The notes: generated by a model from the letters alone, not told the origin. Positions 8,214 through 17,034 are shown, counted from the stretch's first letter. The stretch is DNA of 64,000 bases from Wenxinia saemankumensis (GCF_900141735.1 NZ_FQYO01000003.1:1-64000), one strand, 5' to 3'. Translations and numbers: made by a program.

Positions 8214-8558
8214 ATGTTCAAGGGATTGGGCGGCCTCGGCGACATGGGCAAGATGATGAAGGCCGCGCAGGAGATGCAGGGCAAGATGGCCGAGCTGCAG
8301 GAGGAGATGGCCCGCATGACGGTCGAGGGCCAGTCCGGCGCCGGCATGGTCAAGGCGACGGCCACCCTGCAGGGCGAACTGACCGGCCTCGACATCGACC
8401 CCTCGATCTTCTCCGCCGAGGAGAAGGAGGTCGTCGAGGACCTGATCCTCGCCGCGATCAAGGACGCGCAGTCGAAGGCGGGCGAGAAGGCGCAGGCCGA
8501 GATGGCCAAGATGACCGAGGGGCTGGGCCTGCCGCCGGGCATGAAGCTGCCCTTCTGA
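8214..8558 (+). CDS. ybaB: YbaB/EbfC family nucleoid-associated protein
   Basis: A 114-residue DNA-binding protein of the YbaB/EbfC family. It has a Met- and Gly-rich N-terminus ([16 protein letters not shown]), a long helix ([18 protein letters not shown]), a central sheet ([18 protein letters not shown]) and a closing helix, ending in [10 protein letters not shown], a common family ending. A GGAGAG ribosome binding site precedes the ATG. recR follows after 13 bp, the usual pairing. The third member of the common dnaX-ybaB-recR operon, dnaX, lies about 48 kb away here. Confidence 0.95.
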   Translation: MFKGLGGLGDMGKMMKAAQEMQGKMAELQEEMARMTVEGQSGAGMVKATATLQGELTGLDIDPSIFSAEEKEVVEDLILAAIKDAQSKAGEKAQAEMAKMTEGLGLPPGMKLPF

Positions 8559-8571
8559 TGGCGCGGCCCCG

Positions 8572-9165
8572 ATGACCCGGCCGCCCGCCGATCTCGAGAC
8601 CCTGATCGAGCTGATGGCCCGGCTGCCCGGGCTCGGCCCCCGCTCGGCCCGGCGGGCGGTGCTGCACCTCGTCAAGAAGCGCGGACAGCTGATGGTGCCG
8701 CTGGCCGAGGCGATGGCCGAGGTCGGGCGCACCGTCCGCGACTGCGTCAATTGCGGGAACGTGGGGACTGGCGATCTCTGTGCGATCTGCGCCGACGAGA
8801 CGCGCGCGACCGGCCAGATCTGCGTGGTCGAGGACGTGTCGGACCTCTGGGCGATGGAACGGGCGAGCGCCTACAAGGGGCGCTACCACGTGCTCGGCGG
8901 CACGCTCTCGGCCCTCGATGCCGTCGGGCCGGACGAGTTGCGGATCCCCAAGCTCCTCGACCGGATCCGGACCGAGGAGGTGAGCGAGGTGATCCTCGGC
9001 CTCGCCGCCACGATCGACGGCCAGACGACCGCCCATTACATCGCCGACCAGCTGGGCGGGGTCGAGGTGACCTCGCTGGCGCAGGGCGTGCCGGTCGGCG
9101 GAGAGCTCGACTATCTCGACGAGGGGACGATCGGCGCGGCGCTGAAGGCGCGGCGCGCCCTCTGA
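8572..9165 (+). CDS. recR: Recombination mediator RecR
   Basis: RecR helps RecF and RecO load RecA at gaps. The 197-residue product has the N-terminal helix-hairpin-helix ([17 protein letters not shown]), the four-Cys zinc finger ([18 protein letters not shown]), a Toprim domain ([16 protein letters not shown] onward) and a C-terminal Walker-B-like part with [16 protein letters not shown]. All elements are intact and the length is normal. It is probably co-transcribed with ybaB. Confidence 0.96.
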   Translation: MTRPPADLETLIELMARLPGLGPRSARRAVLHLVKKRGQLMVPLAEAMAEVGRTVRDCVNCGNVGTGDLCAICADETRATGQICVVEDVSDLWAMERASAYKGRYHVLGGTLSALDAVGPDELRIPKLLDRIRTEEVSEVILGLAATIDGQTTAHYIADQLGGVEVTSLAQGVPVGGELDYLDEGTIGAALKARRAL

Positions 9166-9220
9166 CGGAACGCCGCCGGGTGACGCCGCGTTCGCCGGGA
9201 TCGGACGGAGGGACGCGGCC

Positions 9221-10657
9221 ATGGCGCGGGAAGAGGGCGGGAACGACGACGACGGACCGGACCGGTCCCCCGAGCGCGGGCCCCGGCTGAAACCGGTCCG
9301 CAAGGCCGAGAAACGGACGGAGGCCTTCGCGCGCCTGGCCGCCGCCATCGCGGAGGAGCGGACCGTCGTCCCGCCCGCCTTCCTCACCGGGCAGGCAAGA
9401 CGCGAGCATGTCCGCTCCACCCTGCGCGAGGACCATGCCCGGCGGATCGAGGACCGGATCCCGGCGGCGCAGGTGAAGTTCGACAAGCTGGCGGGCAGCC
9501 TCTTCTCGTTCTTCCGGGGGACGGCGCTGCTGTTCTACCGCGACATCGCGGGACAGGACGGCCGGATGCCCACCGTCCTTGCCCTCGGCGACGTCCATCC
9601 GTCGAATTTCGGGATCATGCCGGACGAGCACGGTACGCCGATCTTCGGCGTCAACGATTTCGACGAGACGCTCTACGCCCCCTTCACCTGGGACCTGAAG
9701 CGTGGCGCGACCGGTTTCTGGATCGCGGCGCAGGAGAAGGGGGGCCTCGAGCCGAAGAGGCGGGCGAAGATCGTGAAGCGCTTCGTGCGCGGTTATCTCG
9801 ACGCGATGGCGGGCTATGCCGAGAGCGGGACCGAGACGAACGACAGCTACCGCATGCACAATTCGCCGAAGGTGATCCGCCGGCTCTTCGACGCGGCGTG
9901 GCGGGAGCGGCGCGACTGGCTCTGGTCCGACTACCTCGAGCCGGGCGGGCGCGGCTTCCGACCCGATGACGAGCTGCAGCCGGTCTCGGGCGAGATCCCC
10001 CGGTTCCAGAAGGCGGTCGATGCGCTGGCGGGACGGGACGGGTTCGAGGTGCCGGACCGCGCGGGGGCGTTGAGGGTGAAGGATGTCTGCATCCGGCACG
10101 GTCAGGGGACGGCCTCGCTCGGCCTGCCGCGCTACTACGTGCTGGTCGAGGGGCCGGCGAAGGACGCGAGCGACGACATCATCATCGAGTTCAAGCGGGC
10201 CCGCGCCTCGGCACTGCAGGGGCTCACCCCGCCGAGCGCGTTCGACGCCGGCCGGGAGGCGGACCGGGTCGTCCACGGCCAGAAGGTCCAGCTGGCCCAT
10301 GGCGACATCTTCTACGGGGCGGTCGAGATCGACGGCGAGAGCTTCATGTCGCGCGAGCGCGCGCCGTTCCGGGACGACATCGACCTCGCCGCGCTCGGCA
10401 GGAAGGGCTGGAAGGCCTATGCGCGGACCTGCGGCGCGGCCCTCGCCCAGTCGCATGCCAGGTCCGACGATCTGGGCCATGTGGACTACGACATCGAACC
10501 CTCGATCTGCCACGCGGCCCGGCCGCGCCGCCTGTTCGAGCGCGACATGGTCCGTTTCGCGCGCGAGACGGCCGAGCGGCTGGAGCGCGACCACGCGGCC
10601 TTCGTCGAGGATCATCGCGACGGGGCCTTCGGGCGGATCGACATGGTCTACCGCTAG
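9221..10657 (+). CDS. DUF2252 family protein
   Basis: A 478-residue protein of the DUF2252 family, which has a remote protein-kinase/aminoglycoside-phosphotransferase-like fold and no assigned function. Recognisable parts are the family's FFRGTALLFYRDIA, the catalytic-loop-like LALGDVHPSNFGIM with GVNDFDET shortly after, and FTWDLKRGATGFW. The HPSNFG and NDFDET segments recall the HGDxxxxN and D-containing loops of phosphotransferases. The highly charged first 35 residues look disordered. The start is the first ATG, 55 bp after recR; co-transcription is possible but not evident. Confidence 0.85.
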   Translation: MAREEGGNDDDGPDRSPERGPRLKPVRKAEKRTEAFARLAAAIAEERTVVPPAFLTGQARREHVRSTLREDHARRIEDRIPAAQVKFDKLAGSLFSFFRGTALLFYRDIAGQDGRMPTVLALGDVHPSNFGIMPDEHGTPIFGVNDFDETLYAPFTWDLKRGATGFWIAAQEKGGLEPKRRAKIVKRFVRGYLDAMAGYAESGTETNDSYRMHNSPKVIRRLFDAAWRERRDWLWSDYLEPGGRGFRPDDELQPVSGEIPRFQKAVDALAGRDGFEVPDRAGALRVKDVCIRHGQGTASLGLPRYYVLVEGPAKDASDDIIIEFKRARASALQGLTPPSAFDAGREADRVVHGQKVQLAHGDIFYGAVEIDGESFMSRERAPFRDDIDLAALGRKGWKAYARTCGAALAQSHARSDDLGHVDYDIEPSICHAARPRRLFERDMVRFARETAERLERDHAAFVEDHRDGAFGRIDMVYR

Positions 10658-10701
10658 GCCCGGCGCGGGAGACCTGCCCTTAATGTCAGGTTCTCAGTTG
10701 G

Positions 10702-10716
10702 TTAACCCGACCTTAG
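10702..10716 (+). promoter_or_regulatory. CtrA-like binding site
   Basis: The sequence TTAACCCGACCTTAG fits the CtrA consensus TTAA-N7-TTAA with one mismatch. It lies 45 bp before the ATG of the beta-flower gene, in a GGTTAACC-rich patch that is AT-richer than its surroundings. CtrA is the cell-cycle/motility master regulator of alphaproteobacteria. Binding is inferred from the motif only. Confidence 0.45.
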
Positions 10717-10760
10717 TTCAACCCTCGGTTGGGGGCAGCCGCGAAGCAAGGTTGCCAAGG

Positions 10761-11117
10761 ATGAAAAAGAAGCCCGTTGATCTCTACGATCTGTCCGGAT
10801 CGAAGGTCGCAATCGTGCGCGACGACATCGTCTACGGCATCGACGGCACGTCGCTCGGCCTCCTCATCGCCTATCTGGGAACGGTGATCGATTTCGACGG
10901 CGCCTATATCGGCGAGGTCGTCGAGGGAAACCGTCTGCTGCGCCGCGTCAGGGCCAGGGAGACCCGCGCCGACTACGCCGAGCGGCATCGCCGGATCCTC
11001 GCGATCCGCGGCACGACGGTGGACGAGACAGCCCGGACCGATCCGATCGACGAGCTGCCGGGCTTCGCCGACGTGCGGCGCGCCCTGCTGTCCCTGGCGG
11101 AGCGGAAGGCCGCCTGA
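10761..11117 (+). CDS. 4-fold beta-flower domain protein
   Basis: The 118-residue product has repeated short strand-turn units of the type found in 4-fold beta-flower proteins: LYDLSGSKVAIV, DDIVYGIDGTSLGLL, TVIDFDGAYIGEVVEG and the closing LLRR. Each unit has an (I/Y)D.(D)G turn. The C-terminal 50 residues are charged and helical, ending in LLSLAERKAA. The function is unknown. The ATG follows an AAGG ribosome binding site. A CtrA-like box lies 45 bp upstream, and the gene converges on trcR across a strong hairpin. Confidence 0.75.
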   Translation: MKKKPVDLYDLSGSKVAIVRDDIVYGIDGTSLGLLIAYLGTVIDFDGAYIGEVVEGNRLLRRVRARETRADYAERHRRILAIRGTTVDETARTDPIDELPGFADVRRALLSLAERKAA

Positions 11118-11142
11118 GCGGCCGCCCAGGGCGGGACGGAAC

Positions 11143-11183
11143 GGGACGGCGGGCGCGACCTGACCGGCCGCGCCCGCCGTCCC
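11143..11183. terminator. Bidirectional terminator hairpin
   Basis: GGGACGGCGGGCGCG (11143-11157) and its exact reverse complement (11169-11183) form a perfect 15-bp stem with an 11-base loop. It sits between the convergent beta-flower and trcR genes. There is no T-run on the plus strand, so the call rests on position and stem strength. Confidence 0.6.
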
Positions 11184-11191
11184 GACCGGGA

Positions 11192-11974
11192 TCAATCCTC
11201 GTCGTCGTCCTCGTCCTCTTCGCCCTTGGGCAGGTTGAAGAACGAATCCGCGTCGCGCACATCGCGGATGTCGTCATCCTCGTCCTCGACCTCGGGCCCG
11301 CGCGGATCCTCGCCCGACTCGCCCAGGGTGAAGGTCTCGAGCCCGCTGATCGCGGTCGGCATCCGCGGCTCGGGCGCCATGCCCAGCGACTGCTCGGTCG
11401 AGACCAGCTTGCGCCGCTCGTCGTCGGTCATCACCCCGCCCTCGCGCGCCCTCTTGCGGGCGGCGGCCTGGACGGCGGCGTCGAGCTCCGTCTGCTTGCA
11501 GAAGCCCAGCGCGACCGGGTCGATCGGCTCGATGTTCGAGATGTTCCAGTGCGTGCGCTCGCGGATCGACTGGATCGTCGGCTTGGTCGTGCCCACCAGC
11601 TTGCCGATCTGGCCGTCGGTCAGCTCGGGGTGGAACTTGACCAGCCACAGGATCGCCGCGGGGCGATCGTTGCGCTTGGACAGCGGCGTGTAGCGCGGGC
11701 CCCGGCGCTTCTCCTCGCCGACCGAGGCGGGATTGAACTTTAGCTTCAGCTTGTGGTTCGGATCCTTCTCGGCCCTGTCGATCTCGGACTGGTCGAGCTG
11801 CTGGTTCGCGATCGGATCGAAGCCCTTCACCCCGGCGGCGACGTCGCCATCGGCGATGCCCTGCACCTCGAGTTCGTGCAGGCCGACGAAATCGGCGATC
11901 TGCCGGAAGCTGATCGTGGTGTTGTCGACGAGCCAGACGGCCGTCGCCTTGGCCATCAGCGGTTTGTCGGCCAT
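11192..11974 (-). CDS. trcR: DUF1013 family cell-cycle transcriptional regulator TrcR
   Basis: The 260-residue product belongs to the alphaproteobacterial DUF1013/TrcR family, named in Caulobacter as a cell-cycle transcriptional regulator. An N-terminal helical part opens with MAKATAVWLVDNTTISFRQI. A central helix-turn-helix-like segment (DGQIGKLVGTTKPTIQSIRE, about 120-140) and a very acidic C-terminal tail (EDEDDDIRDV and EEDEDDDED) follow. I chose the ATG at 11974, preceded by GGAGAGAG; the upstream open frame has no similarity. Acidic tails of this kind are usual in the family. Confidence 0.88.
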   Translation of the reverse strand: MADKPLMAKATAVWLVDNTTISFRQIADFVGLHELEVQGIADGDVAAGVKGFDPIANQQLDQSEIDRAEKDPNHKLKLKFNPASVGEEKRRGPRYTPLSKRNDRPAAILWLVKFHPELTDGQIGKLVGTTKPTIQSIRERTHWNISNIEPIDPVALGFCKQTELDAAVQAAARKRAREGGVMTDDERRKLVSTEQSLGMAPEPRMPTAISGLETFTLGESGEDPRGPEVEDEDDDIRDVRDADSFFNLPKGEEDEDDDED

Positions 11975-12108
11975 GTCTCTCTCTCCTTCACGCAATAGCT
12001 GCCTCACGCCCGGGACGGGCGGCCCGGGTCTGGCGGGCCAAGTTCGCGGTGTCGGGGAACTCGCGGCGCGATATAGGGGAAACGAGGCCCCTTGGGAAGG
12101 GAATTGGA

Positions 12109-12762
12109 ATGGTCCGCCCGCTCGCGCTGCTCGCAGCACTGTCGGCCCTCGCCGTCCTGTCGCCCCTCTCCGCCCGGGCGGAGGGCCGCGCCGGCGAGTT
12201 CGACTACTACGTCCTGTCGCTCTCGTGGTCGCCCAGCTGGTGCGCGCTGGAGGGCGATGGGCGGGACTCGGCGCAATGCGACGGGGGGACCGGGTTCGGG
12301 TGGATCCTGCACGGGCTCTGGCCGCAATACGAGGACGGCGGCTGGCCTCAGGACTGCGAAGCCGCGGAGCCGCCGCCGGGCCGGGCGATGGCGGAGGCGA
12401 TGGCCGACATCATGGGCACGCCCGGCCTCGCCCGGTACCAGTGGGCCAAGCACGGCAGCTGCTCGGGCCTCGCCCCGGCGGACTACTTCGGGACCGCGCG
12501 CGCGGCCTTCGAGCGGGTCGCGCGGCCGGAGCTGCTGCGCCGCCTGGGGCGCGAGGTGACCCTTCCCGCCGGACTCGTGGAGGAGGCCTTCCTCGCGGAG
12601 GATCCCGGGCTGGAGGCGGACGGGATCACCATCACCTGCCGGGACGGCTACATCCAGGAAGCGCGGATCTGCCTGACGCGGGATCTCGAATTGCGGACCT
12701 GCGGCGACGGGGTCCGCCGCGACTGCGCCCTGACGGATGCGCGGCTGCCGCCGGTCCGCTGA
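12109..12762 (+). CDS. Secreted ribonuclease T2 family protein
   Basis: RNase T2 enzymes cleave RNA through a 2',3'-cyclic intermediate. The 217-residue precursor has a signal peptide (hydrophobic residues 3-20, likely cut after ARA, residue 24), so it acts in the periplasm or outside the cell. Both active-site blocks are present: CAS I HGLWPQ with His69 and CAS II WAKHGSC with Lys114 and His115. Several Cys residues suggest disulphides. The ATG at 12109 puts the signal peptide at the N-terminus; the frame is open 60 bases further upstream. Confidence 0.92.
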   Translation: MVRPLALLAALSALAVLSPLSARAEGRAGEFDYYVLSLSWSPSWCALEGDGRDSAQCDGGTGFGWILHGLWPQYEDGGWPQDCEAAEPPPGRAMAEAMADIMGTPGLARYQWAKHGSCSGLAPADYFGTARAAFERVARPELLRRLGREVTLPAGLVEEAFLAEDPGLEADGITITCRDGYIQEARICLTRDLELRTCGDGVRRDCALTDARLPPVR

Positions 12763-12782
12763 CGGCCGCCGCCGGCGGAGGC

Positions 12783-12835
12783 AGGGGGGCGCCGCCCCCC
12801 TGACCCCCCGCGGTATTTCGGACCCTGCGAAGGAG
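12783..12835 (+). repeat. Intergenic GC-hairpin repeat, copy 1
   Basis: A perfect stem (AGGGGGGC/GCCCCCCT, 12783-12801) is followed by CCCCCCGCGGTATTTCGG and ACCCTGCGAAGGAG. Related sequences occur at 26221, 33551 and 55947, with a diverged one at 48301. The layout resembles the short intergenic elements common in Rhodobacterales genomes. It follows the RNase T2 gene and may also end its transcript. Confidence 0.65.
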
Positions 12836-12881
12836 AACGGGGCGAGGAAGGCCCGGGCGAAGGAGACCGAGGCGAAGCAGA

Positions 12882-13895
12882 TCAGGGCGGCGGGAGGAGA
12901 TGCAGCGCCGCGCGCGGCAGGGTGACCTGCGTGATCGTTTCAGGCGGGGCGGGGCTGTCCGCGATCACCTCGCCCCCGTCCGCGCCGACCACCAGCCGCA
13001 GCCGCGTCACCGCGCCGAGGAAGCGGCGCCCGGTCTCGCGCGCGGGGAGCGCGCCCGGCCCGGCCGCGTCGAGGCGCACGGCCTCGGGGCGGATCGTGAG
13101 CAGGCCCGGCCCCTCCGCCGCGCAGGGGACCGGGCCGAGCGCGCAATCGAAGCGGGTGCCGTCGCCGCGCCCCGGCCAGAAGTTCACCCCGCCGAAGAAC
13201 CGGGCGACCTGCGCGTCCGCCGGCCGGTGCCACAGCGCCTCCGGCGGGCCGACCTGGCGCAGCCGCCCGTCCAGCATCAGGGCGATCCGGTCGGCCATGG
13301 CCACCGCCTCGGCCTGGTCGTGGGTGACCATGATCGTGGTCACCCCGCTTTCCCGCTGGAGGGCGAGGACCAGCTCGCGCATCTCGTCGCGCAGCCCGGC
13401 ATCGAGGCTGGAGAGCGGTTCGTCCAGCAGCAGGAGGCGCGGCTCCAGCACCAGCGCGCGGGCCAGGGCGACGCGCTGCGCCTGCCCGCCCGAGAGATCG
13501 GCGGGGCGCCTGTCGGCCAGCCCGTCCAGCCGGACCCGGGCCAGCATGGCGCGTGCCCGGTCCCGCCGCGCGGCGCGGGGCACGCCGCGCATCCGCAGGC
13601 CGAAGGCGACGTTCTGCTCCACGCTCATCGAGGGAAAGAGCATTCCGGACTGGAAGACGAGCACGGCCTGGCGCCGCTCGGGCGGATGCCGGGTCACGTC
13701 GGCCCCGTCCATCAGCACCCGTCCCGCGGCGGGGGCGAGCAGGCCGGCGATCATCCGCAGCGTCGTCGTCTTGCCACAACCGGACGGGCCGAGCAGGGCC
13801 AGCCGCTCGCCCGGGGCCACCGCGAGATCGAGCCCCGCGACCGCCGCGTGGTCGCCGTAGCGGGCCGTCAGCCCCTCGAGCCGCAGCCCGGTCAC
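12882..13895 (-). CDS. ABC importer ATPase, YnjD-like
   Basis: The 337-residue protein is the nucleotide-binding subunit of an importer encoded with two permeases and a binding protein. Walker A GPSGCGKTT, the Q-loop (VFQSG), the signature LSGGQAQRVALARAL, Walker B LLLLDEPLSSLD and the switch His (VTHDQ) are intact. A C-terminal regulatory TOBE-like region (about 250-335) follows. It starts with GTG overlapping the permease stop (GTGA). Similarity to MalK/PotA-type ATPases alone would be non-specific; the YnjBCD assignment comes from the binding protein. Confidence 0.88.
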   Translation of the reverse strand: MTGLRLEGLTARYGDHAAVAGLDLAVAPGERLALLGPSGCGKTTTLRMIAGLLAPAAGRVLMDGADVTRHPPERRQAVLVFQSGMLFPSMSVEQNVAFGLRMRGVPRAARRDRARAMLARVRLDGLADRRPADLSGGQAQRVALARALVLEPRLLLLDEPLSSLDAGLRDEMRELVLALQRESGVTTIMVTHDQAEAVAMADRIALMLDGRLRQVGPPEALWHRPADAQVARFFGGVNFWPGRGDGTRFDCALGPVPCAAEGPGLLTIRPEAVRLDAAGPGALPARETGRRFLGAVTRLRLVVGADGGEVIADSPAPPETITQVTLPRAALHLLPPP

Positions 13896-14704
13896 GCGCG
13901 CACTTTGGCGCGCATCGTGGCATGCATCGTGGCGAGGCCCGCGCCCCGCCCCGTCAGCAGCCGGGCCGAGACGACGAGCGCCAGCGCGCCGGGCGCGAGG
14001 TAGAGGATGCCGATCGCCCCCGTCAGGTCGTTCCGCCCGGAGGTGGCGTAGGAGAAGAGCAGCAGCGGCAGCGTGACCACCTTGCCGCCGCCGATCACCA
14101 GCGTCAGGGCGTATTGCGCCCAGCTGACGAGGAAGGCGAAGAGGCCGCCCGCAACGATCCCGGGCAGGATGGCGGGCAGCGTGACGTGGCGCAGCACCGC
14201 GGCGGGGCGGGCCCCGAGCGACCGGGCCTGCGCCTCGAGATCGGGGTCGAGCCCGGCGAAGGTACCGGCCATGGCGAGGACCGCGTAGGGCAGGGTGGGA
14301 ATCAGGTGGACGAGGATCACGCCGGGCACGGTATTGGCGAGGCCGAGCCGCAGGAAGAGGCCGTGCAGGCCGAGGACGATGGCGATGCCGGGCACGATGA
14401 CCGGGGCGAGCAGCGCCAGCCGGACGGCGCCGCTGCCGCGGAACCGCCGCATCCCCAGCGCCCGCGCCGCCGGCAGCCCGACCAGGACCGCCAGCAGGGC
14501 CGAGGCCGCCGCGATCCCCGCCGAGAGGGCCAGCGCCTGCGGCACGCCGCTGCGCGGGGACAGCGCGGCGGACCACGCCTCCCATGTCAGGCGGGCGGGC
14601 AGCAGGTCGGGAAAGAACCAGCCGCGCGCGACCGACCAGACCGCGAGCGGGACCAGCGGGGCCACCAGGAGCAGGCCGAGGGCCAGCGCCGCCGCCCCCC
14701 TCAC
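13892..14704 (-). CDS. ABC importer permease, second subunit (YnjC C-half-like)
   Basis: The 270-residue protein has about six membrane segments and the permease EAA loop (AGLDPDLEAQARSLGARPAA then LRHVTLPAILPGI). It corresponds to the C-terminal half of E. coli YnjC, which is one fused protein. The proposed GTG start overlaps the stop of the first permease gene (GTGA). The frame is open upstream, but that region is the first permease read out of frame. Confidence 0.87.
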   Translation of the reverse strand: MRGAAALALGLLLVAPLVPLAVWSVARGWFFPDLLPARLTWEAWSAALSPRSGVPQALALSAGIAAASALLAVLVGLPAARALGMRRFRGSGAVRLALLAPVIVPGIAIVLGLHGLFLRLGLANTVPGVILVHLIPTLPYAVLAMAGTFAGLDPDLEAQARSLGARPAAVLRHVTLPAILPGIVAGGLFAFLVSWAQYALTLVIGGGKVVTLPLLLFSYATSGRNDLTGAIGILYLAPGALALVVSARLLTGRGAGLATMHATMRAKVRA

Positions 14705-15600
14705 CGGACGCCCCCGAGGCGCAGCCCCCGCGCCCCCGCGAGGACGAGCGCCCCGCAGAGCGCCGCGATCAGCAGGGCCAGGGCCATCGCCTCCGGCCGG
14801 CGGGCGAGGTCGGGGTCGGTGAACCGCTCCCATGCCAGGACCGGCATCGCCTTCGGATACGAGGCGCCGAGCAGGGCCGGGATCTCGTAGGCGCCGAAGG
14901 CGAAGGCGAAGACGATCACCGCCCCGCCCGTCACCGCCGGCCGGATCTGGGGCCAGGTGACATGGGCGAAGGCGCGGGCCGGCCCGGCGCCGAGCGACCG
15001 CGCCGCGGCCTCGTAGTCCCGGCCGATTCCCTGCAGTGCGGCGAGCGTCACGAGGGCCAGGAAGGGCACCTCCTTCCAGACGTATTGCAGGACGATCCCC
15101 GCCGCCCAGGGATCCCAGATCAGCGCCGGGAAATCCGCCGGCCCCTCGATCGCCCCCGCGGCGAAGGCGATCCGCGCCAGCACGCCCGATTGCGACAGCA
15201 GGTAGAGGATGCCGACCGCGCCGACGAGATGCGGCACGGCGAGGTTGAGCTGGACCAGCCAGCTCGCCAAGGCCCGGCCGCGGAACGCGCCGCGCAGCAT
15301 GAGCGCGACAGCGACGCCGAACAGCACCGACAGCAGGGTGGACGCCCCCGCGATCCAGAGCGACAGCCCGAACGAGGCCCAGGTCCCGCCGTCGCCCAGC
15401 ACCCGGCCCCAGGCGGCGAGCGACCAGGCCATCTGCCCCGGCAGCGGGTCGGCGTCGAGACTGCGCAGCGCCCCGAGCGCCAGCCCGCCCCCGAACAGGC
15501 CGAGCACGACGACCAGGGCGGGCGTCAGCAGCACCCATGTCGGAACCGTCCTCACCGGCGCGGCCGGGATGATCCGGCCCCTCCATCGGAGGGATCGCAT
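14701..15600 (-). CDS. ABC importer permease, first subunit (YnjC N-half-like)
   Basis: The 299-residue inner-membrane protein opens with a short basic tail and a hydrophobic segment (WVLLTPALVVVLGLFGGG). It carries a typical EAA motif, DYEAAARSLGAGPARAF then HVTWPQIRPAVTGG. The ATG at 15600 gives a sensible length; a GTG 45 bases downstream (15555) is an alternative. It lies 49 bp after the binding-protein gene in the same operon. Confidence 0.86.
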   Translation of the reverse strand: MRSLRWRGRIIPAAPVRTVPTWVLLTPALVVVLGLFGGGLALGALRSLDADPLPGQMAWSLAAWGRVLGDGGTWASFGLSLWIAGASTLLSVLFGVAVALMLRGAFRGRALASWLVQLNLAVPHLVGAVGILYLLSQSGVLARIAFAAGAIEGPADFPALIWDPWAAGIVLQYVWKEVPFLALVTLAALQGIGRDYEAAARSLGAGPARAFAHVTWPQIRPAVTGGAVIVFAFAFGAYEIPALLGASYPKAMPVLAWERFTDPDLARRPEAMALALLIAALCGALVLAGARGLRLGGVR

Positions 15601-15649
15601 GGATTCCGGCCGGACCCCGCCGCAGGGCGCCCGGTCCGGCCGGCGCGAT

Positions 15650-16873
15650 TCACCGGCCCACATTCTCCTGCCAGCCCGCATCGATGGCCGAGACCCATTC
15701 CCCCTGCAGCTCGGGCAGGGCGGTCTCGGCCAGCTCGGCCGCGGGCACGACCGAGGGATGCTGCGGCAGCGCCCCGAAGCCGTCCTGCAGGTCCTGCGGC
15801 AGGCGCGAGACGTCGATCGCCGGCGGGGCGCCCCAGACCCCGGGGCGGGCCTTCTCCAGCTGCGTCTCGCCCGACAGCATCACGTTCACCGCCACCATCG
15901 CGGCGGCACGGTTGGCGGCGTTGGCGGGAATGGCGAGGTAATTCGTGTTGCCGATCGTGCCGTCATCGAGGCCGTAGCTGCGTGTGGTCTCGGGAAAGGT
16001 GCCGTCCTCGACGAAGACGCCGAACTGCGAGGGGTTGTAGTCGAAGATCAGGTCGACCTCGCGGTTCGCGAACATCTGCTGCAGCTGCGTGATCGAGGTC
16101 GGGTAGGTCGCGCCCTCGCGCCAGAGATGGGGCTCCATCTCGTTCAGGATGTCCCAGGCCTCTTCGGCGGCCGCGTCGTAGGTTGCCTGGTCGAACGGCC
16201 CGATCAGCCCGTCGACCCCGCCCGCGGCGTGGTAGAACACGTGCCGCACGAAGGCGGAGCCGTTGAAGTCGGGCGGGGCGGGGTAGGTGAAGCGGCCGGG
16301 ATTGGCCTTCACCCATTCGACGAGGTCGGGGATCGACCGGGGCGGCTCCTCGGTCCGGGCGCTGTCGTAGCCGAAGGCGAACTGCGCGGTGGACCACGGC
16401 GCCTCGCAGCCCTCGACCGGCACGCCGAAATCGTTGGCGATGGCGGGGTTCTCCCAGTCGATCAGATCGTCGTTCGGCAGCACGTCCGTCCAGCCGCACC
16501 AGACGAGATCGCCCTGCTTCATCGTGCGGAAGTTCTCGCCGTTGATCCAGACGAGATCGACCGCGCCGCCCTCGGTCACGCCGGCCTCGCGCTCGGACAG
16601 GACGAGGTTCACCGCGTCGGCCGTATCGGTCAGCGGCACGGCGTTGAGGGTGATGCCGTACTCCTCCTCGAGCAGCCCGCCCACGTAGTCCGAGACATAG
16701 GCGTTGATGTTGTCCGCCCCGCCCCAGAGGAAGAAGTTCACCTCGCCGCCGCGCGCTTCCTCGACGACGCTGTCCCAGTCGGTCGGCGCGTCCTGCGCTG
16801 CGGCGCCGATCGCGAATGCCGGGGCGAGGATCGGGGCGGCCAGCATCGCGGCGAGGAGGGGGCGGTACGTCAT
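15650..16873 (-). CDS. ABC importer periplasmic binding protein, YnjB-like
   Basis: The 407-residue precursor has a signal peptide (about 1-26, ending FAIGAAAQ) and a bilobed binding fold. Motifs such as VNFFLWGGADNINAYVSDYV, VDLVWINGENF and GRFTYPAPPDFNGSAFVRH are typical of the YnjB family. The substrate of YnjBCD systems is not established; thiamine-like compounds have been proposed by homology. I looked upstream for a TPP riboswitch and found none. It is the first gene of the four-gene operon. Confidence 0.86.
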   Translation of the reverse strand: MTYRPLLAAMLAAPILAPAFAIGAAAQDAPTDWDSVVEEARGGEVNFFLWGGADNINAYVSDYVGGLLEEEYGITLNAVPLTDTADAVNLVLSEREAGVTEGGAVDLVWINGENFRTMKQGDLVWCGWTDVLPNDDLIDWENPAIANDFGVPVEGCEAPWSTAQFAFGYDSARTEEPPRSIPDLVEWVKANPGRFTYPAPPDFNGSAFVRHVFYHAAGGVDGLIGPFDQATYDAAAEEAWDILNEMEPHLWREGATYPTSITQLQQMFANREVDLIFDYNPSQFGVFVEDGTFPETTRSYGLDDGTIGNTNYLAIPANAANRAAAMVAVNVMLSGETQLEKARPGVWGAPPAIDVSRLPQDLQDGFGALPQHPSVVPAAELAETALPELQGEWVSAIDAGWQENVGR

Positions 16874-17010
16874 CGGGTGTCACTTCCGGGTTGGGGCACG
16901 GTACGGGCCCCACCTTAAGGCGCGGCGGCGCCCGCGCCAGTCACGGTGACGACATTCCGCATGCCGCCGACCGCTTTGCCGCGCCGGCGCGGCAGGCTAG
17001 GCTCGCCGCG

Positions 17011-17034
17011 ACCGCGACCGCGACCGCGACCGCG
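17011..17034 (+). repeat. Tandem hexanucleotide repeat (ACCGCG)4
   Basis: Four exact copies of ACCGCG, with partial copies on both sides, lie 19 bp before the start codon of the Kef-type antiporter gene. Repeats in this position can change spacing by slippage; no effect on expression can be shown from sequence. Confidence 0.85.

Noticed and set aside
8214-9165. dnaX expected next to ybaB-recR
   Set aside because: dnaX is intact at 56-57.8 kb, so the operon is simply split in this lineage; nothing is missing or broken.
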